This document shows positions 1-5,385 of a DNA stretch of 6,538 bases, piece by piece; positions within the stretch are counted from its first letter, which is position 1; each line of letters opens with the position of its first letter. Position numbers and translations under genes: made by a program. The DNA is from JBGZEX01 sp041846495. Lineage in GTDB: Bacteria; Bacteroidota; Bacteroidia; Bacteroidales; Marinifilaceae. The notes beneath the pieces are model-generated. The model worked only from the letters and a program-made list of their open reading frames with translations, was not told the origin of the DNA and made no database searches. The stretch covers positions 1-6,538 of the forward strand of contig JBGZEX010000066.1 of assembly GCA_041846495.1 (NCBI GenBank). Reading direction: 5' to 3'.

Positions 1-270
1 AAAACAGATGATAAAAAACAAGAGAATAATGCGGATAAGCGGATTAGGGAAATACGCGAATTGGAAATCAGGTTGGAAAAAGAAGGAGAAAATGAGGATT
101 TGTTGTTGCGGTTGGGAGAATTGTATCATGCGGTAGGAGATATGCGACAGGCATTGAATAAGTTCAATGCTGTCCTTAAGATTAATCCTGCCAATAAACG
201 TGCTCGAACTTATGTGATAATGATAAATAACGTATTCGATTTTTTCTATCCGGATTTAATAAATCCGTAA
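1..270 (+). CDS. TPR-repeat protein, C-terminal fragment
   Basis: The reading frame is open from the first base, so the gene begins outside the window; 89 C-terminal residues are visible. Residues about 32-65 form one tetratricopeptide repeat with the consensus positions in place: L7, G8, Y11 (LGELY), A20, F24 and P32 (the P of KINP), followed by a short tail that ends FFYPDLINP. The first 30 residues are strongly charged (K, E, D, R) and probably form a helical linker. TPR units mediate protein-protein contacts; what this protein binds cannot be told from the fragment. Tails ending in a D-L-x-N-P type motif are familiar in TPR proteins of the Bacteroidetes (from memory). A TTG codon at 61 could be read as a start, but the frame is open and protein-like upstream of it, so I treat the gene as truncated by the window edge. 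A hairpin terminator covers the stop codon, so it is not co-transcribed with rpsU. Confidence 0.75.
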   Translation, partial: KTDDKKQENNADKRIREIRELEIRLEKEGENEDLLLRLGELYHAVGDMRQALNKFNAVLKINPANKRARTYVIMINNVFDFFYPDLINP

Positions 271-280
271 AATATTTTTT
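251..280 (+). terminator. Rho-independent terminator of the TPR gene
   Basis: CGGATTT (251-257) pairs with AAATCCG (261-267) around a 3-base AAT loop. The stop codon TAA (268-270) and then a T-run at 275-280 follow. The stem has only 7 pairs and a tight loop, so termination may be partial. The hairpin uses the last codons of the gene. Confidence 0.55.
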
Positions 281-306
281 GGAATGGAAATAATTATCTA
301 ATTTCG
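278..306 (+). promoter_or_regulatory. Possible rpsU promoter, Bacteroidetes type
   Basis: TTTG (278-281) and TAATTTCG (299-306) resemble the Bacteroidetes -33 TTTG and -7 TAnnTTTG boxes, with one mismatch in the -7 box. The 17-base spacing is shorter than the usual 19 or so. It is the best candidate I found between the preceding terminator and rpsU. If used, it would give a leader of roughly 150 bases. Confidence 0.3.
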
Positions 307-333
307 CGCTCGGAAAAAAAGATTCGAAAAAAT

Positions 334-361
334 AATCTAATCCTTTGAAAGGGGGTGATTT
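334..361 (+). promoter_or_regulatory. Hairpin in rpsU leader carrying an anti-Shine-Dalgarno complement
   Basis: AAAGGGGGTGATTT (348-361) can pair over 14 consecutive positions, three of them G-U wobbles, with the usual 16S rRNA 3' end GGATCACCTCCTTT. Most of the element is also held in a local hairpin: TCCTT (341-345) with AAGGG (349-353), and AATC (334-337) with GATT (357-360), separated by a 3 x 3 internal loop. No ATG, GTG or TTG that could start an ORF of useful length lies at Shine-Dalgarno distance downstream; rpsU starts more than 100 bases away. In Bacteroidetes, bS21 helps to hide the anti-Shine-Dalgarno sequence, so an element of this kind upstream of the bS21 gene could sense bS21-poor ribosomes. 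That role is inference. Confidence 0.4.
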
Positions 362-466
362 AAATCGGTAAGATTGACTTTTTATATATAGATAGGCATT
401 TGTGTGATATTTTTTCTGCAATTTGTATGCGGAATTATTGTTTGATTATAAAATAAAATTCATAAT

Positions 467-658
467 ATGATAATTGTACCTTTAAGAGAGGGTGAAAATA
501 TAGAAAGAGCTCTCAAGAAATTCAAGCGTAAATTCGAACGTACCGGCGTTGTTAAAGAATTGCGTGATCGTCAGGCATTTACAAAGCCTTCTGTAAAGAA
601 TAGAGCTGCGAAATTAAAGGCGATTTATCGTCAAAGTCTTTTGGATAAAGAAAATTGA
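467..658 (+). CDS. rpsU: 30S ribosomal protein bS21
   Basis: This encodes a 63-residue basic protein of the bS21 family, the small-subunit protein that sits near the 3' end of 16S rRNA and contributes to translation initiation. Family marks are the N-terminal MIIVPLREGENIERALKKFKRKFE segment (quoted here only as residues 1-20 or so: IVPLREGENIERALKKFK), the middle RTGVVKEL-R region, and the Arg/Lys-rich helix toward the C-terminus. The length fits Bacteroidetes bS21. In this phylum bS21, together with bS18 and bS6, is known to sequester the anti-Shine-Dalgarno tail. The ATG at 467 is chosen because the protein then starts at the family N-terminus; only AT-rich sequence precedes it, with no Shine-Dalgarno motif. 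The gene is probably monocistronic: a long leader lies upstream and a strong terminator begins 6 bases after the stop codon. Confidence 0.95.
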   Translation: MIIVPLREGENIERALKKFKRKFERTGVVKELRDRQAFTKPSVKNRAAKLKAIYRQSLLDKEN

Positions 659-664
659 GCCTTG

Positions 665-705
665 AAAATTTATAGTGGGATTTGGAAATCTCACTATAAA
701 TTTTT
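665..705 (+). terminator. Strong Rho-independent terminator after rpsU
   Basis: Bases 665-682 pair with 687-704 over 18 positions with a single G-U wobble, around the loop TGGA. The descending arm ends in TTTTT (701-705) and the ascending arm starts with AAAA, so the stem is A-flanked and T-tailed in the classical way. It separates rpsU from xerC. Confidence 0.85.
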
Positions 706-711
706 ACTTTG
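681..711 (+). promoter_or_regulatory. xerC promoter nested in the rpsU terminator
   Basis: TTTG (681-684) is followed after 19 bases by TTACTTTG (704-711), a 7-of-8 match to the Bacteroidetes -7 box TAnnTTTG. Transcription would begin near 717-719, leaving a leader of only about 15 bases before the xerC ATG. The -33 box lies in the loop of the rpsU terminator. Confidence 0.5.
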
Positions 712-731
712 CATAAGTAAATGGAAAGGCG

Positions 732-1616
732 ATGGATTTGGACGGTTATCTTGTTTATTTGAAGGATATTAAACGTTACGCGACTCATACGCTTGCTGCT
801 TATCGTCAGGATATCCGTAATTATTACAAATTTTGTGAGGAACGCAAGCTGAATCCGGATCCCGTTGTTTTGAAAAATTTGCGTATCTGGGTAGCGGCCA
901 TGATGGCCGAGGGAGCCGAGTCGACTTCAGTTCGACGTAGGATAAGTTCAATCAAGGGTTATTGTGATTTTTTAGTTAAAAGCGGAGTTGTAGAATCCAA
1001 TCCCGCTGAATTTTTGGTTTTGCCGAAAACGGAACGGAATTTGCCTTCATTTGTTGACGATGAAGGGTTTTCCGATTTGTTCGAGGCGGTACTGAAAAAG
1101 CAAGGGGCGGAGTTTCCGGAATTGAGAGACAGGGTTTTGTTATTGACGGCGTATTGTACGGGAATGCGGCGTTCGGAGCTCGTTGCATTGAGGGTTGCGG
1201 ACGTAGATTTGGAAAGCGGTTCGCTTAAAGTTGTCAGGGGAAAGGGAGGTAAGGGACGATTGCTGCCGATTTTGCCTGAACTTGGAGAAGAGATGGCGGA
1301 TTATCTCCGTTTGCGTTCTCTTGTCGTATCTGGCGGAAACGATGCATTTTTCGTTACGGATAAGGGACGTCCCGTTTACGATAAATTTATTTACCGGTTG
1401 TCGGTGAAATATCTTTCGATGATTACGACTTCTGCGAAGAAAGGACCTCATGTCATACGTCATTCTTTTGCGACGGCCATGTTGAATAGCGGAGCTTGTA
1501 TAGAAGCTATAAGGAAGTTGTTGGGACATTCTTCCATTGCCGCAACGCAGATTTATACGCATAATTCATTCGAGAATTTAAAAAAGGTTTTTAATCAGGC
1601 TCATCCCAGGGCTTAA
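732..1616 (+). CDS. xerC: Tyrosine recombinase, XerC/XerD family
   Basis: This 294-residue site-specific recombinase belongs to the Xer family, which resolves chromosome dimers at dif near the terminus by strand exchange through a phosphotyrosine intermediate. Residues about 1-90 form the core-binding (SAM-like) domain, which starts directly with YLVYLKDIKRYATHTLAAY. Residues about 105-290 form the catalytic domain. The full catalytic set is visible: R146 in TGMRRSEL, K171 in RGKGGKGR, H240 and R243 in HVIRH, H266 in LLGHSS and the nucleophile Y275 in QIYTH. Length matches Xer proteins (about 295-300), which argues against a phage or transposon integrase. It ends with the NQAHPRA tail common in Bacteroidetes homologues. 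Assignment to XerC rather than XerD rests on this end motif and on the conserved neighbourhood, so the symbol is less certain than the family. hpf follows after 24 bases, probably in the same transcript. Confidence 0.9.
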   Translation: MDLDGYLVYLKDIKRYATHTLAAYRQDIRNYYKFCEERKLNPDPVVLKNLRIWVAAMMAEGAESTSVRRRISSIKGYCDFLVKSGVVESNPAEFLVLPKTERNLPSFVDDEGFSDLFEAVLKKQGAEFPELRDRVLLLTAYCTGMRRSELVALRVADVDLESGSLKVVRGKGGKGRLLPILPELGEEMADYLRLRSLVVSGGNDAFFVTDKGRPVYDKFIYRLSVKYLSMITTSAKKGPHVIRHSFATAMLNSGACIEAIRKLLGHSSIAATQIYTHNSFENLKKVFNQAHPRA

Positions 1617-1640
1617 GTCGAACATATAAAAAATACAGTT

Positions 1641-1940
1641 ATGGAAATAAAGGTTAATGCTGTAGGGTTTTCTGCGAGTACGACACTCAACGATTTTATT
1701 GTTAAAAAGATATCCAAATTGGAACGTTATCATGAAGGGATATTGAATGTAAATGTTACATTGAAATTGGAAAAGGATGATAATTTGGAGAATAAAGTGT
1801 CGGAAATAGAGGTGAATTTAAGAGGACAGAATGCTTTTGCTAAGAAAAATGCCAAAACTTTTGAAGAAAGCATCGATTATTTGTACGATGTGTTGAAGCG
1901 TCAACTGATTAAGGTGAAGGAAAAAGACAGAGGAATTTGA
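1641..1940 (+). CDS. hpf: Ribosome hibernation-promoting factor, short form
   Basis: The 99-residue product matches the HPF/YfiA (RaiA) family. These proteins bind the decoding region of the 30S subunit in starved or stationary cells and block mRNA and tRNA binding. The single beta-alpha-beta-beta-beta-alpha domain is visible: first strand EIKVNAVGFSAS, helix with FIVKKISKLERY, the NVNVTLKLEK and EIEVNLRG strands, and the C-terminal helix SIDYLYDVLKRQLIKVKEK with its basic face. The long-form C-terminal dimerisation domain is absent, so this is the short type. The ATG at 1641 gives the family N-terminus. It lies 24 bases after xerC with no promoter between, and 154 bases before tuf, which has its own promoter. 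Only a weak AT-rich hairpin (1954-1959 with 1965-1970) follows as a possible terminator. Confidence 0.9.
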   Translation: MEIKVNAVGFSASTTLNDFIVKKISKLERYHEGILNVNVTLKLEKDDNLENKVSEIEVNLRGQNAFAKKNAKTFEESIDYLYDVLKRQLIKVKEKDRGI

Positions 1941-1959
1941 TAAAAAACGCCTTTATATC

Positions 1960-1990
1960 TTTGTGATATATAAATTTATGATTATATTTG
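1960..1990 (+). promoter_or_regulatory. tuf promoter, Bacteroidetes type
   Basis: TTTG (1960-1963), 19 bases, then TATATTTG (1983-1990) is an exact match to the Bacteroidetes consensus TTTG and TAnnTTTG. Transcription would begin near 1997, giving a leader of about 100 bases before the tuf ATG. This is the best promoter match in the window and is probably the main promoter for tuf, tRNA-Trp, secE, nusG and the following ribosomal protein genes, since I found no clear second promoter downstream. Confidence 0.75.
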
Positions 1991-2094
1991 CAACCTCATT
2001 TGTTGAATGGCTGTGAATTTTCATCGGATATTTTCAGCTAATATATTGGTGTTGAATAGATAACAATTGTTTAATAATAAATTATTTTAGAGTT

Positions 2095-3282
2095 ATGGCT
2101 AAAGAGAAATTTGATAGGTCGAAACCGCACGTAAACATCGGAACCATAGGCCACGTTGACCACGGTAAAACAACCTTGACTGCTGCTATTACCAAAGTAT
2201 TGGCAGAGCGGGGACTTTCGGAGATGAAATCGTTTGATCAAATCGATAATGCTCCCGAAGAAAAGGAGAGAGGTATTACGATTAATACGTCTCACGTAGA
2301 ATACCAGACTGCAAACCGCCACTATGCCCATGTCGATTGTCCGGGGCACGCAGACTATGTGAAGAATATGGTTACCGGTGCCGCTCAGATGGACGGTGCT
2401 ATTTTGGTGTGTGCGGCTACCGACGGTCCGATGCCTCAAACTCGCGAACATATTCTTTTGGCTCGTCAGGTGAATGTGCCGAGAATGGTTGTGTTCTTGA
2501 ATAAAGTGGATATGGTCGACGATCCCGAAATGTTGGAGTTGGTAGAGATGGAAGTTCGTGAATTGTTGGCGTTCTACGGATTCGACGGCGATAACTCTCC
2601 TATTATATTGGGTTCCGCTCTCGGTGCTTTGAACGGAGAGGCTAAATGGGAAGAAAAAATCATGGAGTTGATGGATGCCGTAGATGCTTGGATTCCCCTT
2701 CCTCCGCGCGACGTAGATAAACCGTTTTTGATGCCTGTTGAGGATATATTCTCTATTACCGGACGTGGAACCGTGGCAACGGGTCGTGTCGAAACCGGAG
2801 TTATCCATACCGGAGATGAAATGGAAATCATCGGACTGGGAGCAGCCGGTAAAAAAACCGTATGTACGGGAGTTGAAATGTTCCGTAAGATATTGGATGA
2901 AGGGCAAGCCGGCGATAACGTAGGATTGTTGCTTCGCGGTATCGACAAAAACGAAATCAAACGCGGAATGGTGTTGGCAAAACCGGGTTCCGTTAAACCT
3001 CATACGAATTTTAAAGCCGAGGTTTATATTTTGAAGAAAGAAGAAGGAGGTCGTCATACGCCTTTCCATAACAAATACAGACCTCAGTTCTATCTTAGAA
3101 CGCTCGACGTTACGGGAGAAATTACCCTGCCCGAAGGAGTTGAAATGGTAATGCCCGGCGATAATGTGACCATTACGGTTAATTTGATCACTCCGGTTGC
3201 CTGCTCTTTGGGATTGCGTTTCGCTATCCGCGAAGGAGGACGTACGGTCGGTGCCGGTCAGATTACCGAAATCATCGAATGA
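2095..3282 (+). CDS. tuf: Translation elongation factor EF-Tu
   Basis: EF-Tu carries aminoacyl-tRNA to the ribosomal A site and hydrolyses GTP on codon recognition. The 395-residue length is normal. All GTPase motifs are intact: G1 GHVDHGKT (19-26), G2 RGITI (59-63), G3 DCPGH (81-85) with the catalytic H85, G4 NKVD (136-139) and G5 SAL (174-176). Domain 1 spans about residues 1-205; the two beta-barrel domains follow, with GRGTVATGRVETG opening the conserved part of domain 2 and GGRHTPF plus the GGRTVGAG end motif in domain 3. The start at 2095 gives the standard MAKEKF N-terminus. Its own promoter lies about 105 bases upstream. Six bases after the stop a large palindrome starts and leads directly into tRNA-Trp. 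A long open frame on the opposite strand (2071-3069) is a by-product of the coding bias here. Confidence 0.99.
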   Translation: MAKEKFDRSKPHVNIGTIGHVDHGKTTLTAAITKVLAERGLSEMKSFDQIDNAPEEKERGITINTSHVEYQTANRHYAHVDCPGHADYVKNMVTGAAQMDGAILVCAATDGPMPQTREHILLARQVNVPRMVVFLNKVDMVDDPEMLELVEMEVRELLAFYGFDGDNSPIILGSALGALNGEAKWEEKIMELMDAVDAWIPLPPRDVDKPFLMPVEDIFSITGRGTVATGRVETGVIHTGDEMEIIGLGAAGKKTVCTGVEMFRKILDEGQAGDNVGLLLRGIDKNEIKRGMVLAKPGSVKPHTNFKAEVYILKKEEGGRHTPFHNKYRPQFYLRTLDVTGEITLPEGVEMVMPGDNVTITVNLITPVACSLGLRFAIREGGRTVGAGQITEIIE

Positions 3283-3287
3283 TATTG

Positions 3288-3315
3288 ATATGAAGCCGGC
3301 ATGCCGGCTTCATAT
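3288..3315. repeat. 28-base perfect palindrome between tuf and tRNA-Trp
   Basis: ATATGAAGCCGGCA (3288-3301) is followed at once by its exact reverse complement (3302-3315). In RNA it would form a GC-rich stem of about 12 pairs with a minimal loop. It begins 6 bases after the tuf stop and its last base touches the first base of tRNA-Trp. There is no T-run, so it is not a normal intrinsic terminator. A role as a 3' stabiliser of tuf mRNA or as a processing signal for the tRNA 5' leader is more likely (inference). Confidence 0.85.
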
Positions 3316-3388
3316 ACGGGTGTAGCTCAGTCGGTAGAGCATCGGTCTCCAAAACCGAGGGCCGGGAGTTCGAGTCTCTCCACCCGTG
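3316..3388 (+). tRNA. tRNA-Trp (anticodon CCA)
   Basis: A full cloverleaf can be drawn by hand. Acceptor arms ACGGGTG (3316-3322) and CACCCGT (3381-3387) pair over 7 positions. The D stem is GCTC/GAGC with an AGTCGGTA loop. The anticodon stem TCGGT (3342-3346)/ACCGA (3354-3358) encloses the loop CTCCAAA with anticodon CCA at 3349-3351. The T arm is GGGAG-TTCGAGT-CTCTC. The discriminator is G (3388), the expected base for bacterial tRNA-Trp. The CCA end is not encoded (CAA follows), so it must be added after transcription. The gene sits between tuf and secE and has no visible promoter of its own, so it is probably cut out of the tuf transcript. Confidence 0.97.
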
Positions 3389-3389
3389 C

Positions 3390-3408
3390 AAAAGAGGCTG
3401 CTCTTTTT
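3390..3408 (+). other. Small hairpin after tRNA-Trp, possible weak attenuator
   Basis: AAAAGAG (3390-3396) pairs with CTCTTTT (3401-3407) around the loop GCTG, and the descending arm is part of a T5 run. It resembles a weak terminator, but the stem is A-T rich and no promoter is visible before secE. Partial termination or a tRNA 3' trailer structure is more likely than a full stop. Confidence 0.4.
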
Positions 3409-3427
3409 ACGATATAAATTTATTCAA

Positions 3428-3616
3428 ATGAAAATAAAGACTTATTTTTCAGATGTGTATACCGAATTAGTTCATAAAGTGTCTTGGCCTACGTGGTCGG
3501 AACTTGTAAATAGCTCGGCTGTGGTAATGATCGCTTCCGTTATTATTGCGCTGGCTATTTTTCTGATCGATTTTGTGTTTAGACATGTTATGGACTTCAT
3601 ATATAATATGTTTTAA
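3428..3616 (+). CDS. secE: Preprotein translocase subunit SecE
   Basis: SecE is the small essential membrane subunit of the SecYEG channel; it clamps around SecY. The 62-residue protein has the typical single-helix form: an N-terminal amphipathic segment, the family motif KVSWPTWSEL (residues 17-26) and one transmembrane segment at about residues 29-51 (rich in A, V, I, L and F). I choose the ATG at 3428 because it gives the family N-terminus MKIKTYFSDVYTEL. The longer frame opens at a GTG at 3386 that lies inside tRNA-Trp, and its extra residues do not look like SecE. nusG follows after 19 bases, the widespread bacterial secE-nusG pairing. Confidence 0.95.
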   Translation: MKIKTYFSDVYTELVHKVSWPTWSELVNSSAVVMIASVIIALAIFLIDFVFRHVMDFIYNMF

Positions 3617-3635
3617 TTAATCTTGAAAAACGAGC

Positions 3636-4184
3636 ATGGCAGAAATTAAGAAAAGATGGTATGTGCTTAATGTGGTTGGAGGAAAAGAGAAGAAGGTTAA
3701 AGAGTACATTGAGAATGAGATTGCCAGTTTGGGACTTCAGGATTATGTTTCTCAAGTTCTGTTGCCTATGGAAAAGGTGTATCAGATTAGAAACGGGAAA
3801 AAGATAAGCAAAGAGCGCAATCTCTATCCCGGATATATTCTGATAGAAGCGGCTTTGGTCGGAGAAATACCTCATATGCTTCGTGACATCACGAATGTAA
3901 TTGGCTTCCTGGGGGAGACTAAAGGCGGAGAGCCCGTACCTATTCGCCAATCCGAAGTAAACCGGATATTGGGGAAGGTCGACGAACTTGCGGAACAACC
4001 CGAAGAAATGAGTATCCCTTATTTCGTAGGGGAGTCGGTAAAAATAGCCGATGGGCCGTTTAACGGTTTTACCGGTGTGATAGAGGAGGTGAATGCGGAC
4101 AAAAAACGTTTGAAAGTCATCGTTAAGATTTTCGGTCGCAAATCCCTTCTCGAATTGAGTTTCATGCAGGTAGAAAAAGAATAG
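3636..4184 (+). CDS. nusG: Transcription antitermination factor NusG
   Basis: NusG binds RNA polymerase and links it to Rho or to the ribosome. The 182-residue protein has the NGN domain at about residues 5-118, starting with RWYVLNVVGGKEKKV and containing the conserved YPGYILI (64-70), then a short linker, then the KOW domain at about 127-180 with GESVKIADGPFNGFTG and a final beta strand near the C-terminus. Length and domain order match the bacterial family (about 180 residues), so this is the housekeeping NusG and not one of the polysaccharide-locus paralogues (UpxY type) of Bacteroides. The start at 3636 follows secE by 19 bases; no Shine-Dalgarno motif precedes it. rplK follows 17 bases after the stop. 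Confidence 0.97.
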   Translation: MAEIKKRWYVLNVVGGKEKKVKEYIENEIASLGLQDYVSQVLLPMEKVYQIRNGKKISKERNLYPGYILIEAALVGEIPHMLRDITNVIGFLGETKGGEPVPIRQSEVNRILGKVDELAEQPEEMSIPYFVGESVKIADGPFNGFTGVIEEVNADKKRLKVIVKIFGRKSLLELSFMQVEKE

Positions 4185-4201
4185 TTAAAATTTAGAGAAA
4201 A

Positions 4202-4639
4202 ATGGCAAAACAAGTTGAAGCAATAATTAAGCTGCAAATTAAAGGTGCCGCTGCGAATCCTTCTCCTCCGGTAGGACCTGCGTTGGGTGCTAAGGGGGTT
4301 AATATCATGGACTTCTGTAAGCAATTCAATGCAAGGACACAGGATCAGGCAGGTAAAGTTATTCCCGTTATCATACAGGTATACGGAGATAAATCTTTCG
4401 ATTTCGTAACGAAAACACCGCCGGTTGCCGTTCAACTTTTGGAAGCATGTAAAATCAAATCCGGTTCGGCGGAACCCAACCGCAAAAAAGTCGGTTCGGT
4501 CAGTTGGGATAAGGTGCGTGAGATTGCCGAAGGAAAGATGAAAGATTTGAATGCTTTTAAGATTGAAAGTGCAATGACTATGGTAGCTGGTACTGCCAGA
4601 AGTATGGGAATCACCGTTGAGGGTGAGAGACCTTTTTAA
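4202..4639 (+). CDS. rplK: 50S ribosomal protein uL11
   Basis: uL11 binds the GTPase-associated region of 23S rRNA at the base of the L12 stalk, and helps the response to elongation factors and RelA. The 145-residue length is normal. The N-terminal domain has the Pro/Gly-rich thiostrepton-region segment PSPPVGPALGAKGVNIMDFC (residues 20-39). The C-terminal RNA-binding domain has the conserved KMKDLNA (112-118) and AGTARSMGI segments. It is the first of four stalk-related genes in fixed order, 17 bases after nusG and 24 bases before rplA. That 17-base gap is too short to hold an L1-type autoregulatory leader like the one in E. coli. Confidence 0.98.
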   Translation: MAKQVEAIIKLQIKGAAANPSPPVGPALGAKGVNIMDFCKQFNARTQDQAGKVIPVIIQVYGDKSFDFVTKTPPVAVQLLEACKIKSGSAEPNRKKVGSVSWDKVREIAEGKMKDLNAFKIESAMTMVAGTARSMGITVEGERPF

Positions 4640-4663
4640 TGAATTTGTAATACTTCAAATGTA

Positions 4664-5359
4664 ATGAGTAAACTGACAAAAAATAAGAGGTTGGCTTTAG
4701 AAAAAATCGAAAATGGGAAATCTTATACCATTAGCGAAGCGGCTAAGCTTGTTAAGGAAATTACTTTTAGCAAGTTTGATGCGTCAGTTGACATGGATGT
4801 TCGTCTTGGCGTAGACCCTCGTAAAGCGAATCAAATGGTTCGCGGAGTCTGTTCCTTGCCTCACGGTACCGGTAAAGAAGTACGGGTTTTGGTTCTTTGC
4901 ACTCCCGATAAGGAGGAAGAAGCTAAAGCTGCCGGAGCCGATCATGTCGGTTTGGATGATTATATCGATAAGATAAAGTCCGGTTGGACGGATATCGATG
5001 TGATAATCACCATGCCGTCCGTGATGGGGAAAATCGGAGCGCTGGGACGTATTTTAGGTCCAAGAGGATTGATGCCTAATCCGAAGAGCGGAACGGTTAC
5101 CATGGACATAGCAAAAGCTGTTTCCGAGGTCAAACAGGGAAAGATAGATTTTAAAGTTGACAAGTTCGGTATCATACATGCTTCTATCGGTAAGATTAGC
5201 TTCTCTGAAGATAAGATAACGGAGAATGTGAAGGAGTTTATCGATGTGATAAACAAACTTAAACCCGCAGCGGCTAAAGGAACCTATATGAAGTCTGTCT
5301 ATATCTCGAGTACGATGAGTCCCGGAATAAAATTGGATATAAAATCGTTGCTCGATTGA
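4664..5359 (+). CDS. rplA: 50S ribosomal protein uL1
   Basis: uL1 forms the L1 stalk, which moves with the E-site tRNA as it leaves the ribosome. The 231-residue length matches the family. Domain I holds the signature FDASVDMDVRLGVDPRKANQ (38-57) with GVCSLPHGTGK after it. Domain II includes KIGALGRILGPRGLMPNPKS (123-142), the classical L1 signature. Domain I closes with the C-terminal segment ending KGTYMKSVYISSTMSPGI. In other bacteria uL1 represses its own operon through an mRNA mimic of its 23S site; I see no room for such a site before rplK or rplA here. rplJ begins 26 bases downstream. Confidence 0.98.
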   Translation: MSKLTKNKRLALEKIENGKSYTISEAAKLVKEITFSKFDASVDMDVRLGVDPRKANQMVRGVCSLPHGTGKEVRVLVLCTPDKEEEAKAAGADHVGLDDYIDKIKSGWTDIDVIITMPSVMGKIGALGRILGPRGLMPNPKSGTVTMDIAKAVSEVKQGKIDFKVDKFGIIHASIGKISFSEDKITENVKEFIDVINKLKPAAAKGTYMKSVYISSTMSPGIKLDIKSLLD

Positions 5360-5385
5360 TTTACTAACTTTCATAGATCTATAAC

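Noticed and set aside
61..270. A complete small gene starting at TTG 61
   Set aside because: The frame is open to base 1 with charged protein-like sequence and the TPR fold needs more repeats, so this is the tail of a longer gene.
364..456. A leader peptide for rpsU downstream of the Shine-Dalgarno-like element
   Set aside because: The frame is open from 364 to the stop at 454-456, but it has only ATC or ATT codons at suitable distance, no standard start, and a composition typical of AT-rich non-coding DNA.
1140..1562. A 140-codon - strand frame opposite xerC
   Set aside because: It overlaps the catalytic domain of an intact recombinase and shows no protein-like features; a shadow frame.
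732..1616. The tyrosine recombinase as a mark of a mobile element
   Set aside because: Length, motifs and the conserved housekeeping neighbours fit a chromosomal Xer protein; there are no att-like repeats or cargo genes, and tRNA-Trp is intact with no partial copy elsewhere in the window.
2042..2049. A second tuf promoter with the -7-like box TATATTGG
   Set aside because: It has a mismatch in the -7 box and no TTG or TTTG at the right distance upstream, whereas 1960-1990 is an exact consensus match.
2071..3069. A 332-codon open frame on the - strand opposite tuf
   Set aside because: It lies entirely against an intact EF-Tu gene, its translation is rich in H, F, S and R with no recognisable domain, and it arises from the strong codon bias of tuf.
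3386..3427. N-terminal extension of SecE from a GTG at 3386
   Set aside because: The GTG is within the tRNA-Trp acceptor arm, and the extra 14 residues are not SecE-like; ATG 3428 gives the family N-terminus.
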